The position numbers and the translations under genes were made by a program. This document shows positions 54,404 to 61,575 of a stretch of 64,000 bases of DNA, piece by piece. Location: the NCBI RefSeq assembly GCF_041807705.1, contig NZ_JBGTYY010000001.1, forward strand, positions 1-64,000. Reading direction: 5' to 3'. This DNA is from Mannheimia sp041807705. Its GTDB lineage: Bacteria; Pseudomonadota; Gammaproteobacteria; Enterobacterales; Pasteurellaceae. The notes under the pieces are model-generated. The model was not told where the DNA came from and made no database searches. It saw only the letters and a program-made list of their open reading frames with translations. How positions within the stretch are numbered: position 1 is the stretch's first letter; the number at the start of each line of letters is the position of its first letter.

Positions 54404-55009
54404 TTAAAAGGTAATATCACGTCGCCCTGCAAATGAGTGCGAAAGTGTTGTGCCATCAACCATTTCTAGCGAGCCCCCAACAGGCACACCGTGTGCAATT
54501 CGGGTTGCTTTTACATTGTACATTTTGCACATTTCCGCAATGTAATTTGCCGTTGCATCGCCCTCAATGGTTGGATTAGTGGCTAAAATCACTTCGTGGA
54601 AAGATTCTTCCTCTAAACGTTTTTGCAATAAATCTAATCCAATTTCACGCGGACCAATACCATCAATCGGCGATAAATGCCCCATTAGCACAAAATAACG
54701 CCCTGAAAACTGCCCTGTTTGCTCAATGGCTTGAATATCTTCCGGCATTTCAACCACACAAAGCTGCCCACTCATTTGGCGGCGATGATTTTTACAAATC
54801 GTGCATTCTTCTTCTTCCGTAAAGGTACGGCAAGATTGGCAATGCCCAATATGGCTCATCGCCTCGCTTAATGCCTTAGCCAATGCCACACCGCCGGAAC
54901 GATTACGTTGTAGCAAATGATATGCCATTCGCTGAGCCGATTTTGGACCAACGCCCGGCAAGGCTCGCAGGGCTTCCATTAAATTTTCAAGTAAAGGACT
55001 GGTTTGCAT
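54404..55009 (-). CDS. recR: recombination mediator RecR
   Basis: 201 residues. Helix-hairpin-helix LPGVGPKSAQRMAYHLL, zinc finger CQSCRTFTEEEECTIC, then the Toprim domain (LCVVEMPEDIQAIEQTGQFSGRYFVL). Works with RecF and RecO at gaps in DNA. Start taken at the ATG at 55009, a few bases after the ybaB stop; recF is close by in the opposite direction. Confidence 0.95.
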   Translation of the reverse strand: MQTSPLLENLMEALRALPGVGPKSAQRMAYHLLQRNRSGGVALAKALSEAMSHIGHCQSCRTFTEEEECTICKNHRRQMSGQLCVVEMPEDIQAIEQTGQFSGRYFVLMGHLSPIDGIGPREIGLDLLQKRLEEESFHEVILATNPTIEGDATANYIAEMCKMYNVKATRIAHGVPVGGSLEMVDGTTLSHSFAGRRDITF

Positions 55010-55015
55010 ACTCAA

Positions 55016-55345
55016 TTAGAATGGGAATTTCATACCCGGTGGTAATTGCATTCCTGCGGTTACACTTGCCATTTTTTCTTTTTGCATTTCTTCTGCACGG
55101 CGAACCGCATCGTTAAATGCTGCGGCAACTAAATCTTCCATCATTTCTTTATCATCTTCCATTAATGATGGGTCGATCTCAATGCGACGGCAGTTATGAG
55201 CCCCGTTGATGGTTACTTTCACTAAACCCGCACCAGACTCGCCTGTTACTTCTAATTGTGCGATCTCTTCTTGCATTTTTTGCATACGCTCTTGCATTTG
55301 CTGAGCCTGTTTCATTAAGCCACCTAAACCGCCTTTTCCAAACAT
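55016..55345 (-). CDS. ybaB: nucleoid-associated protein YbaB/EbfC
   Basis: 109 residues: GGLGGLMKQAQQMQERMQKMQEEIAQLEV helix, then VKVTINGAHNCRRIEIDPSLM. A DNA-binding dimer usually encoded next to recR, as here. GAGGAAAA precedes the ATG. Confidence 0.95.
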   Translation of the reverse strand: MFGKGGLGGLMKQAQQMQERMQKMQEEIAQLEVTGESGAGLVKVTINGAHNCRRIEIDPSLMEDDKEMMEDLVAAAFNDAVRRAEEMQKEKMASVTAGMQLPPGMKFPF

Positions 55346-55485
55346 AATTTTTCCTCTAAATTTAGCGATAAAATAAGCGGTTCATTTTACTGAACGCTTT
55401 TCTAATCTGCAAGCGGTTAATTTTTCCCAAAAGTTTGCAAATTTGGTAAAATATCGCTCATTTTTAACCGCTTGCATTTAACTTT

Positions 55486-56580
55486 ATGGCTTTAACCCGT
55501 TTACTGATTAATCATTTCCGCAATATCCAAAATGCCGATTTGGGCTTTAGCCCCCACTTTAACTTTTTAGTGGGTGCAAACGGCAGCGGTAAAACGAGCT
55601 TGTTGGAATCGATTTTCTATTTAGGACACGGGCGTTCGTTTAAAAGCCATATCAGTAACCGCATTATTCACTACGATAAAGATGATTTCGTGCTACACGG
55701 CAAAATCGATGAAGCTCAACATAGCTGGTCGGTGGGCATTCAAAAATATCGAAGTGGCGATACGAGCCTCAAAATCAATGGCGAAGATGGCAATAAAATT
55801 GCTGATCTCGCCCATTTATTGCCAATGCAAGTAATTACTCCTGAAGGCTTAACACTACTAAACGGTGGCCCGAGCTTTCGTCGTGCCTTTTTAGATTGGG
55901 GATTATTCCACCAACACAGTGATTTCTACGCTCATTGGAACAATCTTCGCCGTTTGCTCAAACAAAGAAACTCCGCACTCCAGCAAGTTCGCTCTTACCA
56001 AGAGCTGAAAGCGTGGGATATCGAACTGGTTAAAACCACCTATGCAGTCAGCCAAATGCGAGCGGAATATGCCGAAGCTCTCCGCCCTGAAATTGAGAAA
56101 ACCTGCCAATTTTTCTTACCTGAAATAGAAATCGGCTTAAGTTTTCATCAAGGTTGGGAAAAGGGAACAGATTATGCCGAGATTTTGGCACAAGGCTTTG
56201 AGCGTGATAAAGCCATTGGTTATACAATGATTGGGGCACAAAAAGCTGATTTCCGGTTTAAAGCAAATGGCTTGCCGGTGGAAGATGTCCTTTCCCGTGG
56301 GCAATTAAAGCTATTGATGTGTGCCTTAAGACTGGCTCAAGGCGAGCATTTGGTTGCCCAAAAACAACGCCAATGCCTGTTTTTAATTGACGACTTTGCC
56401 TCCGAACTCGACCCCACCAAGCGTGAACTTTTGGCTCATCGTTTAAGAGAAAGCGGCTCGCAAGTATTCGTTACTGCCATTACCCAAGATCAGCTCAATC
56501 AAATGCAGTGGCAAGATAGGCAAGATGATTGCTTGTTTGAAGTGAAAAACGGCGATATTCAGCCACTTGCAAGCAGTTAA
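55486..56580 (+). CDS. recF: DNA replication and repair protein RecF
   Basis: 364-residue SMC-like ATPase that with RecOR loads RecA at gaps. Walker A VGANGSGKTSLLESIF, signature LSRGQLKLLMCALRLAQG, Walker B CLFLIDDFASELDPTKR. It lies divergently from ybaB-recR, not next to dnaN, so the classical dnaA-dnaN-recF cluster is split. The ATG follows an uptake sequence and lacks a strong ribosome site. Confidence 0.96.
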   Translation: MALTRLLINHFRNIQNADLGFSPHFNFLVGANGSGKTSLLESIFYLGHGRSFKSHISNRIIHYDKDDFVLHGKIDEAQHSWSVGIQKYRSGDTSLKINGEDGNKIADLAHLLPMQVITPEGLTLLNGGPSFRRAFLDWGLFHQHSDFYAHWNNLRRLLKQRNSALQQVRSYQELKAWDIELVKTTYAVSQMRAEYAEALRPEIEKTCQFFLPEIEIGLSFHQGWEKGTDYAEILAQGFERDKAIGYTMIGAQKADFRFKANGLPVEDVLSRGQLKLLMCALRLAQGEHLVAQKQRQCLFLIDDFASELDPTKRELLAHRLRESGSQVFVTAITQDQLNQMQWQDRQDDCLFEVKNGDIQPLASS

Positions 56581-56669
56581 TTTATGGCAAAAATTTGCAA
56601 AAAATATTTTAAAAAAAATTTTCTCATCTATTTGGTTTTCTCCCTATCGCATTTTTAAAATAAATTGTA

Positions 56670-56867
56670 ATGTCTAAAGACGCTATTTTACTTTTAAAAA
56701 TGCTTTACCAATTATTAGGATTAAATAAAGAAAACTCAAAATTAACCATAAAATCGATTAAAAATATTAATGAAGAAACCGCTCGCGATTTCTTTCAATA
56801 TTTACGTTGGGGGAGTTTGTACTTGAGGTTGTTAGATTTTATAAAAATTATTTTGAATAGATATTGA
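56670..56867 (+). CDS. possible small ORF, unknown
   Basis: 65 codons, basic, with a hydrophobic C-terminal stretch (GSLYLRLLDFIKIILNRY). No ribosome site is visible and the region is very A/T-rich. It may be a remnant or chance ORF. It is listed because it precedes other unknown genes on the same strand. Confidence 0.25.
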   Translation: MSKDAILLLKMLYQLLGLNKENSKLTIKSIKNINEETARDFFQYLRWGSLYLRLLDFIKIILNRY

Positions 56868-56926
56868 CACAAAAAAAGAATCACTTAGAATAAAAACTAA
56901 TATCTATCCAAACATAAGGAGAATCT

Positions 56927-57238
56927 ATGCTAGACACTGGACTATCTCAAATTAAGGCAGACATTTTAGAACACATTGAAAATAGAAAAGCCCTTACCTC
57001 TGACGACATCAAATTCCTTGAACAAAAAAAAGAGGAGTTAAATGAAATTAGTGAGCAGGCAGTAGATTTATATAGCGACTTCGCTGATGAGAATAATGGG
57101 TTATTAAATGGAGAAAGTGAAATCTTATCAGATTACGATGAAGCATTATCTTCCCTAGATTATATTTTAGGTAGAATAGAGAGAAAAGAAATAACCTCAC
57201 TGGACGAGCTTACAGAAGAAATTGAATGCTACATTTAA
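56927..57238 (+). CDS. small acidic helical protein, unknown
   Basis: 103 residues with an AAGGAG ribosome site eight bases before the ATG. The sequence is strongly acidic and helical (EQKKEELNEISEQAVDLYSDFADENN, DELTEEIECYI) with no signal peptide or membrane segment. Size and charge are like small immunity or antitoxin proteins, but there is no recognisable motif or paired partner, so function is unknown. A hairpin follows at 57249-57278. Confidence 0.65.
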   Translation: MLDTGLSQIKADILEHIENRKALTSDDIKFLEQKKEELNEISEQAVDLYSDFADENNGLLNGESEILSDYDEALSSLDYILGRIERKEITSLDELTEEIECYI

Positions 57239-57248
57239 ATTAAATATT

Positions 57249-57278
57249 AATAGCCAACTTTATTTTCAGTTGGCTATT
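57249..57278 (+). terminator. hairpin after the acidic ORF
   Basis: AATAGCCAACT and AGTTGGCTATT form an 11-base-pair stem; only a weak T-rich tail (TGTTATAT) follows, so it may be a partial terminator. Confidence 0.55.
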
Positions 57279-57298
57279 GTTATATAGAGAAGTAAAAT

Positions 57299-57427
57299 AT
57301 GGGAAATTCACCAGTTCTTTCAGAAGAGCAAGCCTTAATACTAAATCAGGCTTCTAATGAAATTATAGAATTCATTAACAAAATAAACACCCCCATATCC
57401 CCTAAATGCACAAAAATTTTTTATTAA
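57299..57427 (+). CDS. possible 42-codon ORF or gene remnant
   Basis: MGNSPVLSEEQALILNQASN begins after AGAGAAG and runs 42 codons to TAA. It looks like the N-terminus of a larger helical protein cut short. The gene may be a decayed member of this unknown-gene island. Confidence 0.35.
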   Translation: MGNSPVLSEEQALILNQASNEIIEFINKINTPISPKCTKIFY

Positions 57428-57460
57428 AATAAAGATTACCCATTAAAAATGGAGCCTATT

Positions 57461-57994
57461 ATGAAAAAACTAATTACGATTGCACTACTTGCATTAGCCA
57501 CTACCGCACACGCTAAAATTGGTGATACTTTTACCGACCCTGAATTTGGAAAGATTACGGTGAAAGCCCCTGCATTTCCTGATGATGGTAAAACTAAATA
57601 TGAAATCGTCAATGGTGAACGAAAAGCAATTTTAACGCCCCAATGGAAATTTGTTAGAAAAGTAACAAGTGCAGACACTACCGTTGAATTAGCATTAAAG
57701 AAATTCTTAAAACAAGAGAATAAATCTGAAAGCGATATTGTTAAGATGACGAAAATCTTTATTGAGGGTTTTCAAACCTTAAAACCAATGCGTAAAACGA
57801 TTTATTTGGACGGCTATAATCCTGAAATGGTTTTCCAATATGATGGCAATATTAAAAACATTCAGCGAGCGGTGAAATATCAATTTTGGGATTACTTAAT
57901 GAAAATTGAGGGTACGCCTGAATTTAATCAATTAAGAGATGAAATCAACTTTTCTTCTCAAATCATAAGAAATCTAAAATTATATGAAGAATAA
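57461..57994 (+). CDS. exported protein of unknown function
   Basis: 177 residues. Signal peptide MKKLITIALLALATTAHA followed by a mature part of mixed character (KIGDTFTDPEFGKITVKAPAF). No cysteine in the mature part and no known domain seen. The ATG at 57461 has GGAG six bases upstream; an earlier ATG at 57449 overlaps that site. A strong terminator follows, shared with the convergent coiled-coil gene. Confidence 0.75.
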   Translation: MKKLITIALLALATTAHAKIGDTFTDPEFGKITVKAPAFPDDGKTKYEIVNGERKAILTPQWKFVRKVTSADTTVELALKKFLKQENKSESDIVKMTKIFIEGFQTLKPMRKTIYLDGYNPEMVFQYDGNIKNIQRAVKYQFWDYLMKIEGTPEFNQLRDEINFSSQIIRNLKLYEE

Positions 57995-57996
57995 AT

Positions 57997-58024
57997 AAAA
58001 CAGCGGGATAATCCCGCTGTTTTT
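57997..58024. terminator. bidirectional terminator
   Basis: AAAACAGCGGGAT and ATCCCGCTGTTTT form a 13-base-pair stem around a single A, with T-runs on the right and A-rich sequence on the left. It separates the convergent exported-protein and coiled-coil genes. Confidence 0.85.
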
Positions 58025-59880
58025 TATGCCTCAAAGCCAAATCCTTTTTGCTGTATTTGAGCCTCTTTCGTTTGCTCATTTGCATTTTCTTGATTAAATG
58101 CGACCGCTTCGTGTTCTTTTGCGACAAGCTTATCTAATTGTGGATATTCTTCTTTAATTTCTCCTAACGGTTTTCCCTGTTTAGATAATTCATCTAGGGC
58201 GAACTGTTTTTCTTCCTCGCTAACAGGTTCTTTATTTTTTATTTTCTGTAAAATAACCCCCAAAGAATAAGCGGGCGTTAATTGAACTTCTTTTTTATAA
58301 ACATTATTGTATGCACCATAAGCGTTATTCGCCATAATTTCTTCTTCGGTCATACGGTTTATAAAACGCTCTGCTTCTTCTCGATTCATTCTTAGATGAG
58401 GGTCATTAACATAAGCGGAAATTAATGTTTTTTTCATCGTCATAATATGCCCTTTTAACACATCCATTAATTCAGCATTATCCTGATTTTCTAATTTATA
58501 GCTCACCAATGCTCTTAACTTCGCATATTGCTCATTAATACCGTTAAATTTTGCCTCATTTCCCTCTTCTTCATTCACAAGGGTAAATTTTGTATTGGTG
58601 TTGGTGAAATCTTTTAAGAAGTCATCAATTGAGTTAATATCTTTTTTATTTTCCGAAGTTAAATTTTTCAACCCCACTTTCAACATCGCTTCGGTAAAAT
58701 CCAACATAACTTGTCCGCCATCTTTGGATTTTAATGAAATCACCCCCATATCGGAGCCAAAGCTACTGATTTTAATTTGATACCCTTTGAGATTTTCATC
58801 ATCTTTTTGTTTTGCAAGAATATGATTCGTCACCCCTACGGTAATTTCAGTATAAATTAAATTATTAAGCTGACCTTTTAAATGGGCTGGGATTTCATCT
58901 TCTTTATAGGTGGCGATTTTTGCTTGCAATTCCTTACGTTTTTGAATGGTTTCATTAATATTTGATTCAGCAACAAAAGCATCAAAATAAAAAACTTGAC
59001 TTTTTATATCTTGAATCTTCATTTTGCCACTTTCGATATTTTTATATAATTCCAACAAATCTTCTTCTGAAAGCTCACTTTTCCCTATCTTACGAGCAAA
59101 CCCTCTAATCACATTCGCTTTAAGTGGGGTTAATTTATCGCCATTCTCTTTTAAATAAGATTTAAGCTCTAATATACTTTTAATTTGCAAAAGCAATAAT
59201 TCTTTTAATTTTTGTTTTTCACTTAAACTATCATTTTGTAAAATTTGCCGACTATTTTCCATAAATGAAACGCTTGTTTCGGCAATTTTTTCTACATTTG
59301 GCAAAGGGGGAGTTGAATTTCTAGCCATTTCAAGAAGTTCTTTAGCCGCAATAAGCTTTTCTTCTGTTGGTTTAGTCTCATTCCAAATCTCAGCAAATTC
59401 TGGACGTTTAGCAACAAAATCATCCATTTTTTTCTCAATTTCTTTATATTCTTGAGATTTAAAAAACGCTTCCACTCTATCAAAACGTTGCTGAAATATC
59501 GCCATCGCAGCTAAATGAGATTGAATTTGCTGTTGTTGTCTATCTATATTACGTTGAATACGGCTACTATCTTCCTCACGAGTATTTTGAACCTGCACCG
59601 TTTTCTCAATATAATCAAGGTTTCGCATAAAACGCACACGCTCACGCAAAAGCTCTTGTTTTTCTTGTTGCTCTTGCAATGCGGCTTCTAAAATAATTTT
59701 ATTATTCGCCTCTGTCGCAAACTGTTTAAATTGCTCGACTTTATCTTTAATTAAAGCGGAAAAATCCAAATCCCCTTTCACTTGCCCCATATAATCAATG
59801 ATTAATGCAAGCTCTTCTTTAGTGGCGTTTTCAATGTCTGCTTTGGTTAGGTTGCTGAGGTAGGTTTTGATATTATTCAT
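58024..59880 (-). CDS. large cytosolic coiled-coil protein of unknown function
   Basis: 618 residues, no signal peptide or membrane helix. Long charged helices dominate (QEQQEKQELLRERVRFMRN, Gln-rich IQRNIDRQQQQIQSHLAAM around residue 115, repeated Glu/Lys blocks to the C-terminus). A less helical middle (GYQIKISSFGSDMGVISLKSKDGGQVML, about residues 375-405) may be a folded domain. Only a weak ribosome site precedes the ATG. I do not recognise the family. It is the largest unknown gene in the window and sits beside the small-peptide locus. Confidence 0.8.
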   Translation of the reverse strand: MNNIKTYLSNLTKADIENATKEELALIIDYMGQVKGDLDFSALIKDKVEQFKQFATEANNKIILEAALQEQQEKQELLRERVRFMRNLDYIEKTVQVQNTREEDSSRIQRNIDRQQQQIQSHLAAMAIFQQRFDRVEAFFKSQEYKEIEKKMDDFVAKRPEFAEIWNETKPTEEKLIAAKELLEMARNSTPPLPNVEKIAETSVSFMENSRQILQNDSLSEKQKLKELLLLQIKSILELKSYLKENGDKLTPLKANVIRGFARKIGKSELSEEDLLELYKNIESGKMKIQDIKSQVFYFDAFVAESNINETIQKRKELQAKIATYKEDEIPAHLKGQLNNLIYTEITVGVTNHILAKQKDDENLKGYQIKISSFGSDMGVISLKSKDGGQVMLDFTEAMLKVGLKNLTSENKKDINSIDDFLKDFTNTNTKFTLVNEEEGNEAKFNGINEQYAKLRALVSYKLENQDNAELMDVLKGHIMTMKKTLISAYVNDPHLRMNREEAERFINRMTEEEIMANNAYGAYNNVYKKEVQLTPAYSLGVILQKIKNKEPVSEEEKQFALDELSKQGKPLGEIKEEYPQLDKLVAKEHEAVAFNQENANEQTKEAQIQQKGFGFEA

Positions 59881-59994
59881 TGCTTTATTCTTGAAAAATC
59901 ACTTTGTTTTATTTTAAATAAAAAACAGAGAAAACAAGTTCAAGCAAGGAATAACGGCTTTGTGCATTTGGTCAAGAGGGGCGGTATAAAAACA

Positions 59995-60020
59995 AAAGAC
60001 TGTCTATACAGACAGTCTTT
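59995..60020 (-). terminator. rho-independent terminator facing left (end of the candidate antisense RNA)
   Basis: AAAGACTGTCT and AGACAGTCTTT form an 11-base-pair stem with loop ATAC; read leftward it is followed by TGTTTTTATACC. It lies immediately upstream of the rightward promoter of the small-peptide gene and could end an antisense transcript that starts near 60258. Confidence 0.75.
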
Positions 60021-60023
60021 ATG

Positions 60024-60032
60024 TGATATAAT
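60024..60032 (+). promoter_or_regulatory. extended -10 promoter of the 31-codon peptide gene
   Basis: TGATATAAT is a TGn extended -10 with a perfect TATAAT (60027-60032). There is no good -35, which extended -10 promoters can lack. Transcription would start near 60038-60040, about 87 bases before the ORF. Confidence 0.65.
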
Positions 60033-60039
60033 TCTTGCA

Positions 60040-60119
60040 CGCTACTGGTAGGCTCATTGTGATGAGCTATTAACGGTAGCGCATCTGAGCCTAAATCATC
60101 CTTAGTAGCGTTAAGGAGG
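60040..60119 (+). ncRNA. structured leader that occludes the ribosome site
   Basis: CGCTAC (60040-60045) pairs with GTAGCG (60076-60081) over an inner stem GCTCAT/ATGAGC (60052-60057 with 60062-60067). CCTTA (60100-60104) pairs with TAAGG (60112-60116), burying most of the Shine-Dalgarno AAGGAGG (60113-60119). Alternative pairings exist: TAGGCTCA (60049-60056) with TGAGCCTA (60086-60093), and CGCTAC with the second GTAGCG copy (60105-60110), which sits in the loop of the occluding hairpin. The pairings are seen; switching is inferred. Confidence 0.6.
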
Positions 60120-60125
60120 CTTACG

Positions 60126-60221
60126 ATGAAGTTTTGGATTTTACTCCTACTTCTTGCCGCTGTTGGCGCAGCGATTGAAGTATTTACCCTACTTCAATTA
60201 GTCGAGAGACTGGTGTCGTAA
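60126..60221 (+). CDS. 31-residue hydrophobic peptide, candidate type I toxin or small membrane protein
   Basis: The ORF encodes MKFWILLLLLAAVGAAIEVF and a short amphipathic tail ending VERLVS. A very strong Shine-Dalgarno AAGGAGG ends six bases before the ATG but is folded into a hairpin. One membrane helix spans about residues 3-24. The gene has its own promoter and a 3' hairpin, and an opposing promoter faces it. This is the organisation of type I toxins such as TisB, Ldr or Hok, although the sequence matches none that I recognise. Confidence 0.65.
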   Translation: MKFWILLLLLAAVGAAIEVFTLLQLVERLVS

Positions 60222-60234
60222 GTGGCACTCGCAA

Positions 60235-60255
60235 GGGGCGACTGGTAATCGCCCC
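60235..60255 (+). terminator. 3' hairpin of the peptide transcript
   Basis: GGGGCGA (60235-60241) and TCGCCCC (60249-60255) form a G/C-rich stem with loop CTGGTAA, followed by AACTTCTTTATATT. The T-tract is weak, so it may act as a stability element as much as a terminator. Confidence 0.55.
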
Positions 60256-60264
60256 AACTTCTTT

Positions 60265-60293
60265 ATATTACATTGTATCAATATAGTTGTCAA
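60265..60293 (-). promoter_or_regulatory. leftward promoter antisense to the peptide gene
   Basis: On the minus strand a perfect -35 TTGACA (60293-60288), a 17-base spacer and TAATAT (60270-60265; 4 of 6 to consensus). A transcript would start near 60258, cross the whole peptide gene on the opposite strand and meet the terminator at 59995-60020, giving an RNA of about 260 bases. A leader for the 618-codon gene is the alternative, but that terminator argues against it. Confidence 0.6.
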
Positions 60294-60308
60294 AAATACC
60301 CTCAATAA

Positions 60309-61430
60309 CTAACGTCTTGAATCATTCGCCTGTTGCAACAGCACTCTACTCTCTTTTAAGAATTGTTCGGAATAATCGCCAAACCAGTGATGAACTTCCT
60401 CAAAAGCCTTGATAAAACCGGCTTTGTCATTGCGTTTAAAGAAATCCAGCCCTTGTTCAAAACTCTCTTTCAAGGTTTCGATGGTGGCTAAATTTTCCGG
60501 TTTATCGGCAATAATATCGGCATATAGGCTGCCGTCTTGGGCAAATAAACGCCCAATCATTGCCAACTCTAAGCGGTAAATCGGCGAAGATAGAGCCAAT
60601 AATTGAGAGAGTTGCACCGGCTGGCGAGAGAGGTGTAGCCCGAATGCAAAGGTGGAAAAGTGGCGTAAGGCTTGAATGTAAGTCATTGCGTTATCGTGTG
60701 CTTTTGCCTCAATCGGTTCAATTTTCGCACCCCAAATTTTCATTTGTTCAATCAGCCATTCATAACGCTCAGGGAAACGCCCATTACAGCAAGCAATCAC
60801 CTGTTTTGCCTGACTCGCAATATCTGGCCCAAACATTGGGTGCAAACCAACTACCGCTCCATTATGCACTTCCAACATTTTTTGTAATGGCTGATGTTTA
60901 ACGGAGGTTAAATCCGCCAAAATCATATTTTCGGTTAAATAAGGTTTTAAGCGTTCGATGGTTTCTAGGGTGTTAGCAATCGGCACACACACAATAACCA
61001 CATCGACATTGGCTAAAATCTGCTCGGCATTGCCCCAATCATCACTCCCTAACGCCTCCACATTATAGCCAGATAAGGTTAAATAATTGCTAAACAGCCC
61101 ACCCAATTTCCCTTTACCGCCCACAATCACGATTTTTTGAATGGTGTCATTCACTCTTTTAAAACCGTGTTTATTTTCATTAGCATAGGATTCACGCATT
61201 ATACGGCGTAGCACATCTTCAATCAGATCGGCTGGAATGCCTTGTTTTTCCGCCTCTTCTCGGCGAGCGGAAATCATTGCACTTTCTCGCTCTGGGGCAT
61301 AAACTGGAATACCGTGTTCTGATTTCACTTTCCCTACTTCAGCCACAAGAGCTAAGCGTTTGGAAAGTAATGCAATAAGTTGTTGATCGACTTGGTCGAT
61401 CTGTTCGCGTAATGGGGCTAATGGGTTCAT
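60309..61430 (-). CDS. tyrA: chorismate mutase / prephenate dehydrogenase (T-protein)
   Basis: Bifunctional enzyme of tyrosine synthesis, 373 residues. Chorismate mutase domain in about residues 1-90 (LAPLREQIDQVDQQLIALLSKRLALVAEVGKVK), then the NAD domain (IVIVGGKGKLGGLFSNYLTLSGY) and the dehydrogenase helical part. Start at the ATG at 61430, as in E. coli TyrA; the frame is open 17 codons more. It follows aroF in the same direction, the same pairing as the E. coli aroF-tyrA operon, but separated by a hairpin array. Confidence 0.95.
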   Translation of the reverse strand: MNPLAPLREQIDQVDQQLIALLSKRLALVAEVGKVKSEHGIPVYAPERESAMISARREEAEKQGIPADLIEDVLRRIMRESYANENKHGFKRVNDTIQKIVIVGGKGKLGGLFSNYLTLSGYNVEALGSDDWGNAEQILANVDVVIVCVPIANTLETIERLKPYLTENMILADLTSVKHQPLQKMLEVHNGAVVGLHPMFGPDIASQAKQVIACCNGRFPERYEWLIEQMKIWGAKIEPIEAKAHDNAMTYIQALRHFSTFAFGLHLSRQPVQLSQLLALSSPIYRLELAMIGRLFAQDGSLYADIIADKPENLATIETLKESFEQGLDFFKRNDKAGFIKAFEEVHHWFGDYSEQFLKESRVLLQQANDSRR

Positions 61431-61472
61431 ATTTGTTATCAATGCTCTTATCAAGGTAAAACAAGCGGTCAC

Positions 61473-61543
61473 AAAAAGCATCGCTTTTTGAACGTTGGCT
61501 TTGCCAACGGCAGCGAAGCTGTGAACAATCCTTACAAGGATTG
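61473..61543. repeat. tandem array of four short hairpins between aroF and tyrA
   Basis: Four palindromes in a row: AAAAAGC/GCTTTTT (61473-61489), CGTTGGC/GCCAACG (61493-61509), CAGC/GCTG (61511-61521) and CAATCCTT/AAGGATTG (61526-61543). The first, third and fourth are followed by short linkers containing TGAA. Stem lengths are 4-8 base pairs with 2-3 base loops. It resembles a mobile or processed intergenic repeat rather than a simple terminator. Confidence 0.6.
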
Positions 61544-61575
61544 TGAATAATTTTTATCTCATTTTTTGCAAATAG

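Noticed and set aside
60265..60293. TTGACA/TAATAT considered as the main promoter of the 618-codon gene
   Set aside because: A strong terminator at 59995-60020 lies between it and that gene; an antisense RNA is the simpler reading, though read-through cannot be excluded.
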